This document shows positions 1 to 5,779 of a DNA stretch of 5,820 nucleotides, piece after piece. This DNA comes from an uncultured Clostridia bacterium. Its GTDB lineage: Bacteria; Bacillota; Clostridia; Oscillospirales; Acutalibacteraceae. Below the pieces are notes generated by a model. The model saw nothing but the letters and a program-made list of their open reading frames with translations, ran no database searches and was not told where the DNA came from. The stretch spans positions 1 through 5,820 of the forward strand of contig CALCHE010000018.1 of the NCBI GenBank assembly GCA_937901145.1, in the 5' to 3' direction. The translations under genes were made by a program, and so were the position numbers. Each line of letters begins with the position of its first letter. Within the stretch, counting starts at the first letter, position 1.

Positions 1-941
1 TTAACAGAGTTACAGATATTCTTGCCTATAATCATTACTTCGGCTGGTATATGAAAACCTGCGACGGTCTGGATGAATGGCTCGAAAAATTCCACGCTGC
101 CAATCCCGATCTTAAAATGGGTATTTCAGAATACGGAGCAGAGGGTGTTCTCGGATACTTCAGCGATGCACCTGTTCAGGGCGATTATTCCGAAGGCTAT
201 CAGGCTCTTTACCATGAGCATTACATCAAATCAATCAATGCCAACAAGTGGATCTGGGGTTCCTATGTATGGAATATGTTTGACTTCGGCTCTGCAGTAA
301 GAAACGAAGGCGGTGTCAAGGGCAGAAACAACAAAGGTCTTGTTACCTTCGACAGAAAGACAAAGAAGGATTCCTTCTGGCTTTACAAGGCATTTTGGTC
401 AGACGACAAATTCGTACACCTCGTAGGTGACAGATATCCTCTCAGAAAAATCGGCGCACAGACCTTCAAGGTTTACTCAAACTGCGACAAGGTGCAGATT
501 AAAGTAAATAATAAGCAGAAGACTGTAACTGCAGAAGGCATTTTCGTATTTGAGGATATGGAAATCAAGGCAGGCGAAAACAACATTACTCTTACCGCAG
601 GCGACATCAAGGAAACCTACATCATCACAGGTGTTGAGGAATATCCCCGTGAATATGCTCTTCCCGACGGTGCAAAGTCAATGGTCCGCAACTGGTTCGT
701 AGAGCGCGACAGCACAAAGAGAGACGACTGCTTCTCTCTTGACGACACTATCGGCGATCTTCTTAAGAGCCCTGACATTATGGGTATGGTAGGCGGTGCT
801 GCAGGCAAGCTCCTCAAGAGTCCTCTTATGCTCGCAGTCAAGCCCTTCACACTCCGTCAGCTTCTCGACCTTCCCATGGTTAACCTTAACCCCGAAATGG
901 TTGAGATGATTGAGGATTACCTGGGCACTATCCAGAAATAA
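1..941 (+). CDS. GH2 glycosidase, probable beta-galactosidase (3' part, 5' end outside window)
   Basis: The reading frame is open from base 3 to the TAA at 939-941, giving 312 visible residues; the start lies upstream. Counting base 3 as codon 1, the fragment opens with the D-I-L-A-Y-N-H-Y-F-G-W-Y stretch of the GH2 barrel. It then shows SEYG (42-45), whose Glu43 matches the family nucleophile, then WNMFDF (90-95), RNEGG, and NNKGLVTFDRK followed by an aromatic/Lys stretch. The acid/base Glu would lie upstream. Residues about 137-212, with VYSNCDKV (157-164), resemble the Ig-like DUF4982 domain found after the barrel in many GH2 beta-galactosidases. A tail of about 95 residues follows (SLDDTIGDLL at 245-254, a Gly/Ala/Leu segment, LRQLLDL at 284-290). 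It looks helical and is not part of the canonical enzyme. The N-x-K motif of glucuronidases is formally present, so beta-glucuronidase is not excluded, but the surrounding motif reads better as galactosidase. Family call is firm; substrate is inferred. No signal peptide can be judged. Confidence 0.9.
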   Translation, partial: NRVTDILAYNHYFGWYMKTCDGLDEWLEKFHAANPDLKMGISEYGAEGVLGYFSDAPVQGDYSEGYQALYHEHYIKSINANKWIWGSYVWNMFDFGSAVRNEGGVKGRNNKGLVTFDRKTKKDSFWLYKAFWSDDKFVHLVGDRYPLRKIGAQTFKVYSNCDKVQIKVNNKQKTVTAEGIFVFEDMEIKAGENNITLTAGDIKETYIITGVEEYPREYALPDGAKSMVRNWFVERDSTKRDDCFSLDDTIGDLLKSPDIMGMVGGAAGKLLKSPLMLAVKPFTLRQLLDLPMVNLNPEMVEMIEDYLGTIQK

Positions 942-956
942 TATACCATTATATAT

Positions 957-993
957 AAAAACAGACTTTCTACGGAGAGTCTGTCTTTTTTTT
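957..993 (+). terminator. Rho-independent terminator of the GH2 gene
   Basis: Bases 961-970 pair with 975-984 in a 10-bp stem with one T.G wobble. The loop is TACG closed by C-G, i.e. a UNCG-class tetraloop known to be exceptionally stable. A run of eight T follows (986-993) after one C, and an A run precedes the stem. It starts about 15 bases after the GH2 stop codon and ends that transcription unit before the next promoter. Confidence 0.93.
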
Positions 994-1016
994 ATTGCGG
1001 AAAAGATATCTGAAAC

Positions 1017-1035
1017 CTTAAGATTTTCTTAAGAT
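1017..1035 (+). promoter_or_regulatory. Tandem CTTAAGAT direct repeat, candidate activator site
   Basis: CTTAAGAT occurs at 1017-1024 and again at 1028-1035, start to start 11 bases apart (about one helical turn), so the cores read CTTAAG-N5-CTTAAG. The second core ends 15 bases before the -35 box. Tandem half-sites with this period upstream of -35 are typical of OmpR/PhoB-family response regulators; the TTAAG-N5-TTAAG form resembles the site described for streptococcal CiaR. The regulator's identity is inference. CTTAAG also appears by chance in coding DNA here as a Leu-Lys codon pair, so the tandem arrangement and position carry the weight. A competing symmetry, TTTTC (1024-1028) facing GAAAA (1036-1040), is also present. 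Confidence 0.5.
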
Positions 1036-1048
1036 GAAAACGGTTTTA

Positions 1049-1079
1049 TTGACAGAGGCAATCCTGTGTGATATATAAT
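1049..1079 (+). promoter_or_regulatory. Extended -10 promoter of first LRR gene
   Basis: A perfect -35 box, TTGACA, lies at 1049-1054. With a 17-base spacer, TATATA (1072-1077) preceded by TGA (1069-1071) forms an extended -10. A perfect TATAAT also overlaps at 1074-1079 but would need a 19-base spacer. Transcription should start near 1083-1086, leaving a leader of roughly 40 bases before the start codon at 1123. Confidence 0.87.
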
Positions 1080-1110
1080 GAAAGTGGTGAAAGTACCAAA
1101 TATGTTTTAT

Positions 1111-1116
1111 AGGAGA
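1111..1116 (+). promoter_or_regulatory. Ribosome binding site fixing the start of the first LRR gene
   Basis: AGGAGA stands six bases before the ATG at 1123. The in-frame ATGs at 1078 and 1102 lie inside the -10 box or before this site, and the ATG at 1117 abuts it directly. The start at 1123 is therefore the only well-spaced one, and it places a Lys-rich signal peptide at the N-terminus. Confidence 0.9.
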
Positions 1117-1122
1117 ATGAAT

Positions 1123-3456
1123 ATGAAGAAGAAATTTTTATTAGTTATTACGACAGTTTTTATGTTTGTATTCTGTGCTTTTTCCGTGAGTGCACAGGAG
1201 GAAAGAAGCTATGAGGAGTCGGAATGGCTGAAAATAGTAGACGGGGTAGTTTATTATATCAACAGCAATAATGACTATTACCATGTCGGTGATTATTTTG
1301 CTACTGATGAACTTGCGAAGACTGCCACTGAGATTAATATTGTAAATGAGATTGACGGAAAGCCTGTCAAAAGGATTGCAGTGGATTATGACCATACGTT
1401 CAGAGAGACTTATCCTCAAGTAGAAAAAATTAATATTCCCGAAGGAATCGAATACATAGGGGAGGGTGCTTTTACTGCTTTCGACGGGATGAAGACCGTC
1501 GCACTTCCCGATTCAGTAACATATATAGGAGCTGGAGCATTTGCAACTATGGAGGCTCTGGAAAAGATTACCTTGCCCGAGGGCGTTACTTATATTTCTG
1601 ACCTGATGTTTTATAAGTGCGCGAAGCTTCAAAGTGTGAACTTCGAGGGTAAAATACGGGGTATCGGCAACTCTGCTTTTTCAGGCTGTAAGAGTATAAC
1701 CTCATTTGAAATTCCTGACACTGTAATCTCTTTGGGTGAAGAAGCTTTCGGGGGCTCAGGTATTACTTATATTTATATTCCTGCAAATGTGGAGTTTGGT
1801 TTTGACGAAGAGGTTTACGGTTATTTCAGAGAGTGTAAATCTCTGAAAAAGGTTGAGTTTGAGAATAGATATACTAAATATTTTACAGTAGAAGCCTACA
1901 CATTTAAGGATTGTACTGCTTTGGAAGAGGTTATTCTCCCTAAGGCGCAGAATATCGGAGTTTCCACAGAGGCATTTCGAAACTGTGAAAAGCTTAAAGT
2001 GCTTACAGGCACCGACAGAATTTATTGGATAGGTTCAAGCGCTTTTTATAACTGCGGTCTGGAAGAGATTACTCTCAGAGGAGATGTTGATTTTGACGAT
2101 TACTCTACAGACGAAAAGGGCAGAGTCGTAGCGTCTGTTTTCGAAAGCTGTAAAAATCTCAGAAATGTAATTTTTACAAATGAAGGAGAAATAAAAAAGT
2201 TTGTCGTTCATTACAAAATGTTTAAAAACTGTGACGCACTCGAGCGTGTTATCCTTCCCTCAGAAGCTAAGGAAATAATCATCGAGGAAAGAGCGTTCAT
2301 TTATTGCGACAGCCTTATCGGTGTTTATAACTCAGCCAAAGTAACGGAAATCGGAAAGCTTGCATTTTACGGCTGTAAGGCTCTGAAAACCTTTACCGTT
2401 CCCGAAAAGATAAAGATAATAAAGCAAAGAACCTTTTACGGATGTGAAAAGCTGAAAAATGTTTATCTTCACGACGGTATAACTAAAATAGAAAAGAATG
2501 CTTTCAGTAAATGTCCCAAGCTGACTGCCATACATTATGAGGGAACTAAAACACAGTACGGAAAAATCAAAAAGACTGCAGACCTTAAAAATCTCTCTGC
2601 CAAAGTGAATTATAATGCTGACTATCAGGCACTTCCGGAAAATGTCAGGGCTTCTGTGAGAGCAGATAAGGTAGTTCTTTCCTGGAAGAAGGATAAAAGC
2701 GCAGACGGCTACAGAATTTATATTCTGAACGGCGGTAAGCTGAAAAAGGTAGCAGATACCAAAAAGACTAAGTACACCTACAAAAATCTTGAAAACGGCA
2801 AGGATTATACATTTTTTATAAGGTGCTACTCCGTTAATAAGTCGGGCAAAAAGGTTCTCGATCCGCAGAAGGAATGTGTGATTATTACTGCAGGCGTAAA
2901 CGAAATTTCGAATCTTGCCCACTCGCAGGTAAAAATGAAAAGACTGACTCTTTCCTGGGATAAGGCAGAGGGTGCCACAGGCTACAGAGTTTATCTTATG
3001 AAGTACGGCAAATGGGAAAAGATCGCCGACACCAAAGCTCTTACTTATACTGTAACGGGACTTAAGAGTGGAACGGACTATGTTTTCGGTGTCAGGGCAA
3101 AGGAGAAATCAGGAGGAAAAACCTATTGGTCTGATATTGAATTTATCGGTGTGAAAACAAGACCTGCAAAGGTAAAGGCTCTTAAAGCAGAAAAGGTTGG
3201 GAAAAATGATGTAACTCTTACTTGGGACAGAGTGGAGGGTGCCGATGGCTACAGCGTATACCGCAAAACAGCCAAGGGTGAATGGAAGCTCATCCGCGAA
3301 TATACCACTAAGGATAGTTATACCGTTAAAAAGCTTTCACCTGGTACGGAATACAACTTTGCAGTAAGGTCTTATACAGGTCTTGATAAGGGTAACGCTG
3401 TTATCAGAAACTATACGGCAGAGTACAGTGTAATAACAGTTGCTACGAAAAAATAA
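1123..3456 (+). CDS. Secreted BspA-type leucine-rich-repeat protein with three FN3 domains
   Basis: The product has 777 residues. MKKKF followed by a hydrophobic core and SVSA-Q forms a signal peptide with likely cleavage near residue 23-24, so it is exported. Residues 36-100 form an N-terminal region with EINIVNEIDGKPV, a degenerate first repeat or cap. Residues about 103-480 hold some 15 LRR_5 repeats of about 23 residues with the pattern xLPxxVxxIGxxAFxxCxxLxxV. Repeats 6, 7, 10, 11 and 12 carry insertions. A terminal cap (HYEGTKTQYGKI...) ends near 502. Three FN3 domains follow at about 504-592, 593-681 and 682-777, each with a B-strand Trp, a GYxxY motif and a G-x-x-Y turn before the F strand. 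FN3-2 and FN3-3 resemble each other even in DNA (both have gagggtgcc then ggctacag). There is no LPXTG, SLH, dockerin or C-terminal membrane segment, so the mode of surface retention is unclear. In known BspA-like proteins such repeats mediate adhesion or protein binding; here that is inference. It has its own promoter and terminator. Confidence 0.93.
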   Translation: MKKKFLLVITTVFMFVFCAFSVSAQEERSYEESEWLKIVDGVVYYINSNNDYYHVGDYFATDELAKTATEINIVNEIDGKPVKRIAVDYDHTFRETYPQVEKINIPEGIEYIGEGAFTAFDGMKTVALPDSVTYIGAGAFATMEALEKITLPEGVTYISDLMFYKCAKLQSVNFEGKIRGIGNSAFSGCKSITSFEIPDTVISLGEEAFGGSGITYIYIPANVEFGFDEEVYGYFRECKSLKKVEFENRYTKYFTVEAYTFKDCTALEEVILPKAQNIGVSTEAFRNCEKLKVLTGTDRIYWIGSSAFYNCGLEEITLRGDVDFDDYSTDEKGRVVASVFESCKNLRNVIFTNEGEIKKFVVHYKMFKNCDALERVILPSEAKEIIIEERAFIYCDSLIGVYNSAKVTEIGKLAFYGCKALKTFTVPEKIKIIKQRTFYGCEKLKNVYLHDGITKIEKNAFSKCPKLTAIHYEGTKTQYGKIKKTADLKNLSAKVNYNADYQALPENVRASVRADKVVLSWKKDKSADGYRIYILNGGKLKKVADTKKTKYTYKNLENGKDYTFFIRCYSVNKSGKKVLDPQKECVIITAGVNEISNLAHSQVKMKRLTLSWDKAEGATGYRVYLMKYGKWEKIADTKALTYTVTGLKSGTDYVFGVRAKEKSGGKTYWSDIEFIGVKTRPAKVKALKAEKVGKNDVTLTWDRVEGADGYSVYRKTAKGEWKLIREYTTKDSYTVKKLSPGTEYNFAVRSYTGLDKGNAVIRNYTAEYSVITVATKK

Positions 3457-3493
3457 AATTGGATGATAATCCGGTAAGCTCTATATAATAAGG

Positions 3494-3527
3494 AAAGGCG
3501 GACTTCGCGGGAGGTCTGCCTTTTCTT
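3494..3527 (+). terminator. Rho-independent terminator of first LRR gene
   Basis: Bases 3494-3506 pair with 3511-3523 across a GCGG loop: 13 pairs, two of them G.T wobbles, GC-rich in the middle. The right arm runs into TTTTCTT. It lies 38 bases after the stop codon and separates the two LRR genes into independent transcripts. The opposite strand also ends in a broken T-rich run, so weak bidirectional action is possible. Confidence 0.87.
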
Positions 3528-3541
3528 ATTCGGGTTCGCAA

Positions 3542-3549
3542 TTCTTAAG
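3542..3549 (+). promoter_or_regulatory. TTCTTAAG element shared with the upstream promoter
   Basis: TTCTTAAG at 3542-3549 repeats the TTCTTAAG at 1026-1033. In both cases exactly 15 bases separate it from the TTGACA box. The partner half-site one turn upstream (3533-3538) is poorly conserved here, so this promoter has one clear half-site instead of two. A site for a regulator common to both LRR genes is an inference from spacing and identity. Confidence 0.42.
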
Positions 3550-3564
3550 GTTGAGTGAAATATA

Positions 3565-3593
3565 TTGACAGGGATTAAAAAAAATGATATAAA
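3565..3593 (+). promoter_or_regulatory. Extended -10 promoter of second LRR gene
   Basis: TTGACA (3565-3570), a 17-base spacer, and TATAAA (3588-3593) preceded by TGA (3585-3587) repeat the layout of the promoter at 1049-1079. The spacer is A-rich. Transcription should begin near 3599-3602, giving a short leader of about 25 bases. Confidence 0.88.
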
Positions 3594-3614
3594 AAACAAA
3601 AAGATGTTTATAAC

Positions 3615-3619
3615 AGGAG
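3615..3619 (+). promoter_or_regulatory. Ribosome binding site fixing the start of the second LRR gene
   Basis: AGGAG stands five bases before the ATG at 3625. The in-frame TTG at 3565 lies inside the -35 box and the ATG at 3604 is preceded only by A-rich sequence and lies at the edge of the predicted transcript, so 3625 is chosen. Confidence 0.9.
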
Positions 3620-3624
3620 CTTTT

Positions 3625-5373
3625 ATGAAAAGAAAGATTTTGATTCCTGCTTTTGCATTTGTTGTGCTTGTCGCAGTTTTTGCTTTTTCTCTGAGTGGGT
3701 CAGAAACAAGGAATTATAAGGATATTTATAATCAGAAAACAGTGAACGGAGTAGTATATGCTCTTGATGAAAAGGGCCAATATTATGTGAAGGATTTTTT
3801 TGCCACCGATGAGCTGGCACAGAATACTACTGAAATTAATATTGTCAGCGAAATAGACGGTATTCCTGTAAAAGGAATCAGTCCGACGTATCTGTTCAGC
3901 GAGTCTTATCCGGGAGTAGATATCATTACTATTGATGAGGGCATCGAATATATCGGTGAGAAAGCTTTTTCGGTTCTGGACGGTGTCAAAAAAATAACTC
4001 TTCCCGAATCGGTTGTCGAGATCGGTAAAGGTGCTTTTTCTGAAATGGAAAGCCTTACAGAGGTGACCTTGCCTTCAGGTATAACGGAAATTACCGACGA
4101 TATGTTTCTTTCCTGCTCCAGACTCCTTAATGTAAATATCAGCGAGAAAATCACCTCTGTCGGAGAGTATGCTTTCGCGGGATGTCGCAGACTTTCCGCT
4201 TTTCAGATTCCTGAAAGTGTGGAATACATCGGCGAAGCAGCTTTCAGAGGAACGGGGCTTACGTATATTTACATTCCGTCGGGTGTAAGGTTTACAGAGG
4301 ACGGCAGTATGCATTCCTGGTTTAAAGGCTGTACTTCGCTTAGAAAGGTAGAATTTGGTGGCAGTAAAAATAAAAAAATCATTATTACCGATTATTCCTT
4401 TTCAGGGTGTTCTGCACTTGAGGAGGTGGTTTTGCCTGAGGCTGAGGAGATTATTATATGTGAAGGTGCTTTCGAAAACTGTAAGGCACTTAAGAGAATT
4501 GAAAATGCAGAAAATATATCCTGTATCGGCTCGACAGCTTTTTATAACTGTGGATTTGAGAAAATAAAACTGCCTGCAGGTATTGAATTCAAAGATATCG
4601 AAAGCGGAAAAAATGCCGTATCTGTTTTTGAAAATTGTCAGAAGCTGAAGACGGTTGTCTTTGAGACGGAAAGAAAGTCGTTGGGATTTCTGTTGGTTGA
4701 AGAAATGTTTAAGGACTGCACCGTACTCAGTCGTGTTATGTTGCCTCTGACAGACGGAGAAATAATCATTTCTGACCGTGCTTTTGAAGGCTGTCGCAGT
4801 CTTCTCGGAGTTTATAACACATATTCTGTAAGCTTAATCGGTGAAGAGGCCTTTTCGGGGTGTGTTTCACTTGAGCTGTTTGTCTTGCCCGAAAAGGTGA
4901 CGGAGATTTCTGAAAAGTGCTTTTACGGATGTAAACGCCTGAGCAAGATTTATCTTCACGGTAATCTGAGAAAAATAGGCGACGGTGCATTCAGTAAATG
5001 TCAGAAACTCACGGATATATATTATGAGGGCAGAACTGAAGAATACGGCAGAGTGGAAAAGGGCAAAGGAAGATATAAAAGCAAAATAAGATATGAAAGC
5101 GAATATTATTCTCTTCTGAAAGGGCTCAGAGCGGAAGTGTCAGGCACGGAGATTCGTATTCTTTGGGAAGAAGACAGCAAAGCAGACGGATACAGGGTTT
5201 ATACCATTGACGGTACGGTTCTGAAAAAAGAGGGGGACATAACTGATACAGAATATATCTTCCGAGATCTCACACAGGGACAAGAATATTCTTTTTCTGT
5301 GCGTGCTTATTATATGGTAGAAGGAGAAAAACTCCTTGCTCCTCAGAAAGAAATAATTACAGTTACGGTGTGA
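3625..5373 (+). CDS. Secreted BspA-type leucine-rich-repeat protein with one FN3 domain (paralogue)
   Basis: The product has 582 residues. MKRK plus a strongly hydrophobic segment (about residues 5-23) is a signal peptide. The cleavage site (near SLSGSE) is less canonical than in the neighbour, so an uncleaved N-terminal anchor is possible. After the pre-repeat region (TTEINIVSEIDG), residues about 101-480 hold 15 LRR_5 repeats, then a cap (YYEGRTEEYGRV...). These match the upstream protein repeat for repeat, including the short fifth repeat (AFRGTGLTYI) and the long sixth, tenth and eleventh repeats. One FN3 domain (about 501-582; ILWEE, GYRVY, QGQEYSF) corresponds to FN3-1 of the neighbour; the protein stops where that domain ends. 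There is no sorting signal, SLH, dockerin or C-terminal membrane helix. The pair arose by tandem gene duplication followed by gain or loss of two FN3 domains and considerable sequence divergence. An extracellular binding or adhesion role is inferred from the family. Confidence 0.92.
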   Translation: MKRKILIPAFAFVVLVAVFAFSLSGSETRNYKDIYNQKTVNGVVYALDEKGQYYVKDFFATDELAQNTTEINIVSEIDGIPVKGISPTYLFSESYPGVDIITIDEGIEYIGEKAFSVLDGVKKITLPESVVEIGKGAFSEMESLTEVTLPSGITEITDDMFLSCSRLLNVNISEKITSVGEYAFAGCRRLSAFQIPESVEYIGEAAFRGTGLTYIYIPSGVRFTEDGSMHSWFKGCTSLRKVEFGGSKNKKIIITDYSFSGCSALEEVVLPEAEEIIICEGAFENCKALKRIENAENISCIGSTAFYNCGFEKIKLPAGIEFKDIESGKNAVSVFENCQKLKTVVFETERKSLGFLLVEEMFKDCTVLSRVMLPLTDGEIIISDRAFEGCRSLLGVYNTYSVSLIGEEAFSGCVSLELFVLPEKVTEISEKCFYGCKRLSKIYLHGNLRKIGDGAFSKCQKLTDIYYEGRTEEYGRVEKGKGRYKSKIRYESEYYSLLKGLRAEVSGTEIRILWEEDSKADGYRVYTIDGTVLKKEGDITDTEYIFRDLTQGQEYSFSVRAYYMVEGEKLLAPQKEIITVTV

Positions 5374-5391
5374 AAACATATTATAATAATG

Positions 5392-5428
5392 AAAAGACAG
5401 GCTTTCAGATTAGGAGAGACTGTCTTTT
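5392..5428 (+). terminator. Rho-independent terminator of second LRR gene
   Basis: AAAAGACAG (5392-5400) pairs perfectly with CTGTCTTTT (5420-5428). Inside it, after one G/A mismatch, five more pairs form (5402-5406 with 5414-5418, one a wobble) around a seven-base loop. The T run is only four bases and overlaps the stem; the complementary A run means it could also stop transcription from the other strand. It begins 18 bases after the stop codon. Confidence 0.82.
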
Positions 5429-5436
5429 AGCATAAA

Positions 5437-5458
5437 CCTCCCCTAATTTCAGGGGAGG
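5437..5458. repeat. Short perfect inverted repeat, possible dispersed palindromic element
   Basis: CCTCCCCT (5437-5444) and AGGGGAGG (5451-5458) form an 8-bp perfect, GC-rich stem with an AATTTC loop, in an otherwise A/T-rich stretch directly after the terminator. No T run follows, so it is not itself a standard terminator. Hairpins of the form CCTCCCCT...AGGGGAGG are, from memory, frequent intergenic elements in Clostridia genomes; whether this one is a member needs a genome search. It could also protect the 3' end of the upstream transcript. Confidence 0.5.
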
Positions 5459-5699
5459 AAATTTATACGGAATTATGTAGGGAAGGGACATGACCGTTCC
5501 GCTGCAAAGGAAAATCTGTCGAAAAAAGACGGACTGGACAAGAGAATTCTCTACACCAAGATATAGATTTCAATAAAGCAAAGGCGAGAGAGACACAAGA
5601 TATGGTGTAGAAAAGGAAGAGAAACCCAAAAACACACGGAGCGGTGTACAGAAAGGGAGGTATATCAGCAAAATATCCAAAATTTTTATCGAAAAACTG
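5459..5699. other. Non-coding, purine-rich intergenic stretch
   Basis: No convincing gene is visible on either strand. The + strand is strikingly purine-rich (47 of 60 bases in 5581-5640). This removes stop codons from the complementary strand by composition and explains a long but unconvincing antisense reading frame there. The only + strand candidate is a 28-codon frame at 5490-5576 with a poorly spaced GGAAGGGA in front. A 12-base palindrome (5541-5552) and a CTACACC/GGTGTAG inverted repeat lie within. AGGGAGG at 5654-5660 resembles a ribosome binding site but no start codon follows at a usable distance. The stretch probably lies upstream of the promoters at 5700-5820. Confidence 0.6.
5541..5610. 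repeat. Nested palindrome and inverted repeat
   Basis: AGAGAATTCTCT (5541-5552) is a perfect 12-base palindrome. Overlapping its end, CTACACC (5551-5557) is complementary to GGTGTAG (5604-5610). With a three-base AAG bulge, the stem extends through ATAT (5561-5564 with 5600-5603), around a loop of about 35 bases. CAAGATAT also repeats directly at 5557-5564 and 5596-5603. The sequence facts are certain; a function as operator, RNA structure or mobile-element remnant is not established. Confidence 0.35.
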
Positions 5700-5728
5700 T
5701 TGACAAAGACGGAAAGAGGTGGTAAGAT
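5700..5728 (+). promoter_or_regulatory. Promoter P1 of a downstream (probably rRNA) operon
   Basis: TTGACA (5700-5705), a 17-base spacer, and TAAGAT (5723-5728) preceded by TGG (extended -10) form a good promoter. A- and T-rich sequence just upstream (about 5671-5696) resembles an UP element. The following leader (about 5735-5772) can fold: GCTTT-CTCGC (5735-5744) against GCGAG (5758-5762) and the AAAGC after it. No gene follows inside the window. The architecture, repeated downstream with another TTGACAAAG, resembles tandem rRNA promoters in Clostridia. Confidence 0.68.
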
Positions 5729-5779
5729 AAACAAGCTTTCTCGCAGGAAGTGAGGGAGCGAGCGAAAAAAGCCAATACG

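Noticed and set aside
761..770. CTTAAG occurrences within coding DNA (for example in the GH2 gene, at 3061 and near 4494)
   Set aside because: These arise from Leu-Lys codon pairs or similar codon runs and lack any promoter around them; they serve as a caution that the hexamer alone is not specific.
617..850. 77-codon - strand frame inside the GH2 gene
   Set aside because: It is a shadow frame with no ribosome binding site or family resemblance.
2332..2922. 196-codon reading frame on the - strand inside the first LRR gene
   Set aside because: It lies wholly within a well-supported secreted protein gene, has no domain pattern I recognise, and arises from the A-rich codons of the sense strand.
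3459..3489. TTGGAT and TATAAT as a promoter between the first LRR gene and its terminator
   Set aside because: The spacer is 19 bases, the -35 is weak, and it would fire straight into the terminator at 3494. It is more likely an A/T-rich 3' untranslated stretch.
3565..3624. Riboswitch or long regulatory leader before the LRR genes
   Set aside because: Predicted leaders are only about 25-40 bases and contain no stable hairpin, so there is no room for a riboswitch.
5490..5576. 28-codon + strand frame starting at ATG 5490 (MTVPLQRKICRKK...)
   Set aside because: The purine-rich GGAAGGGA is only two or so bases from the ATG, no promoter is visible, and the peptide shows no recognisable feature. 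It cannot be separated from chance.
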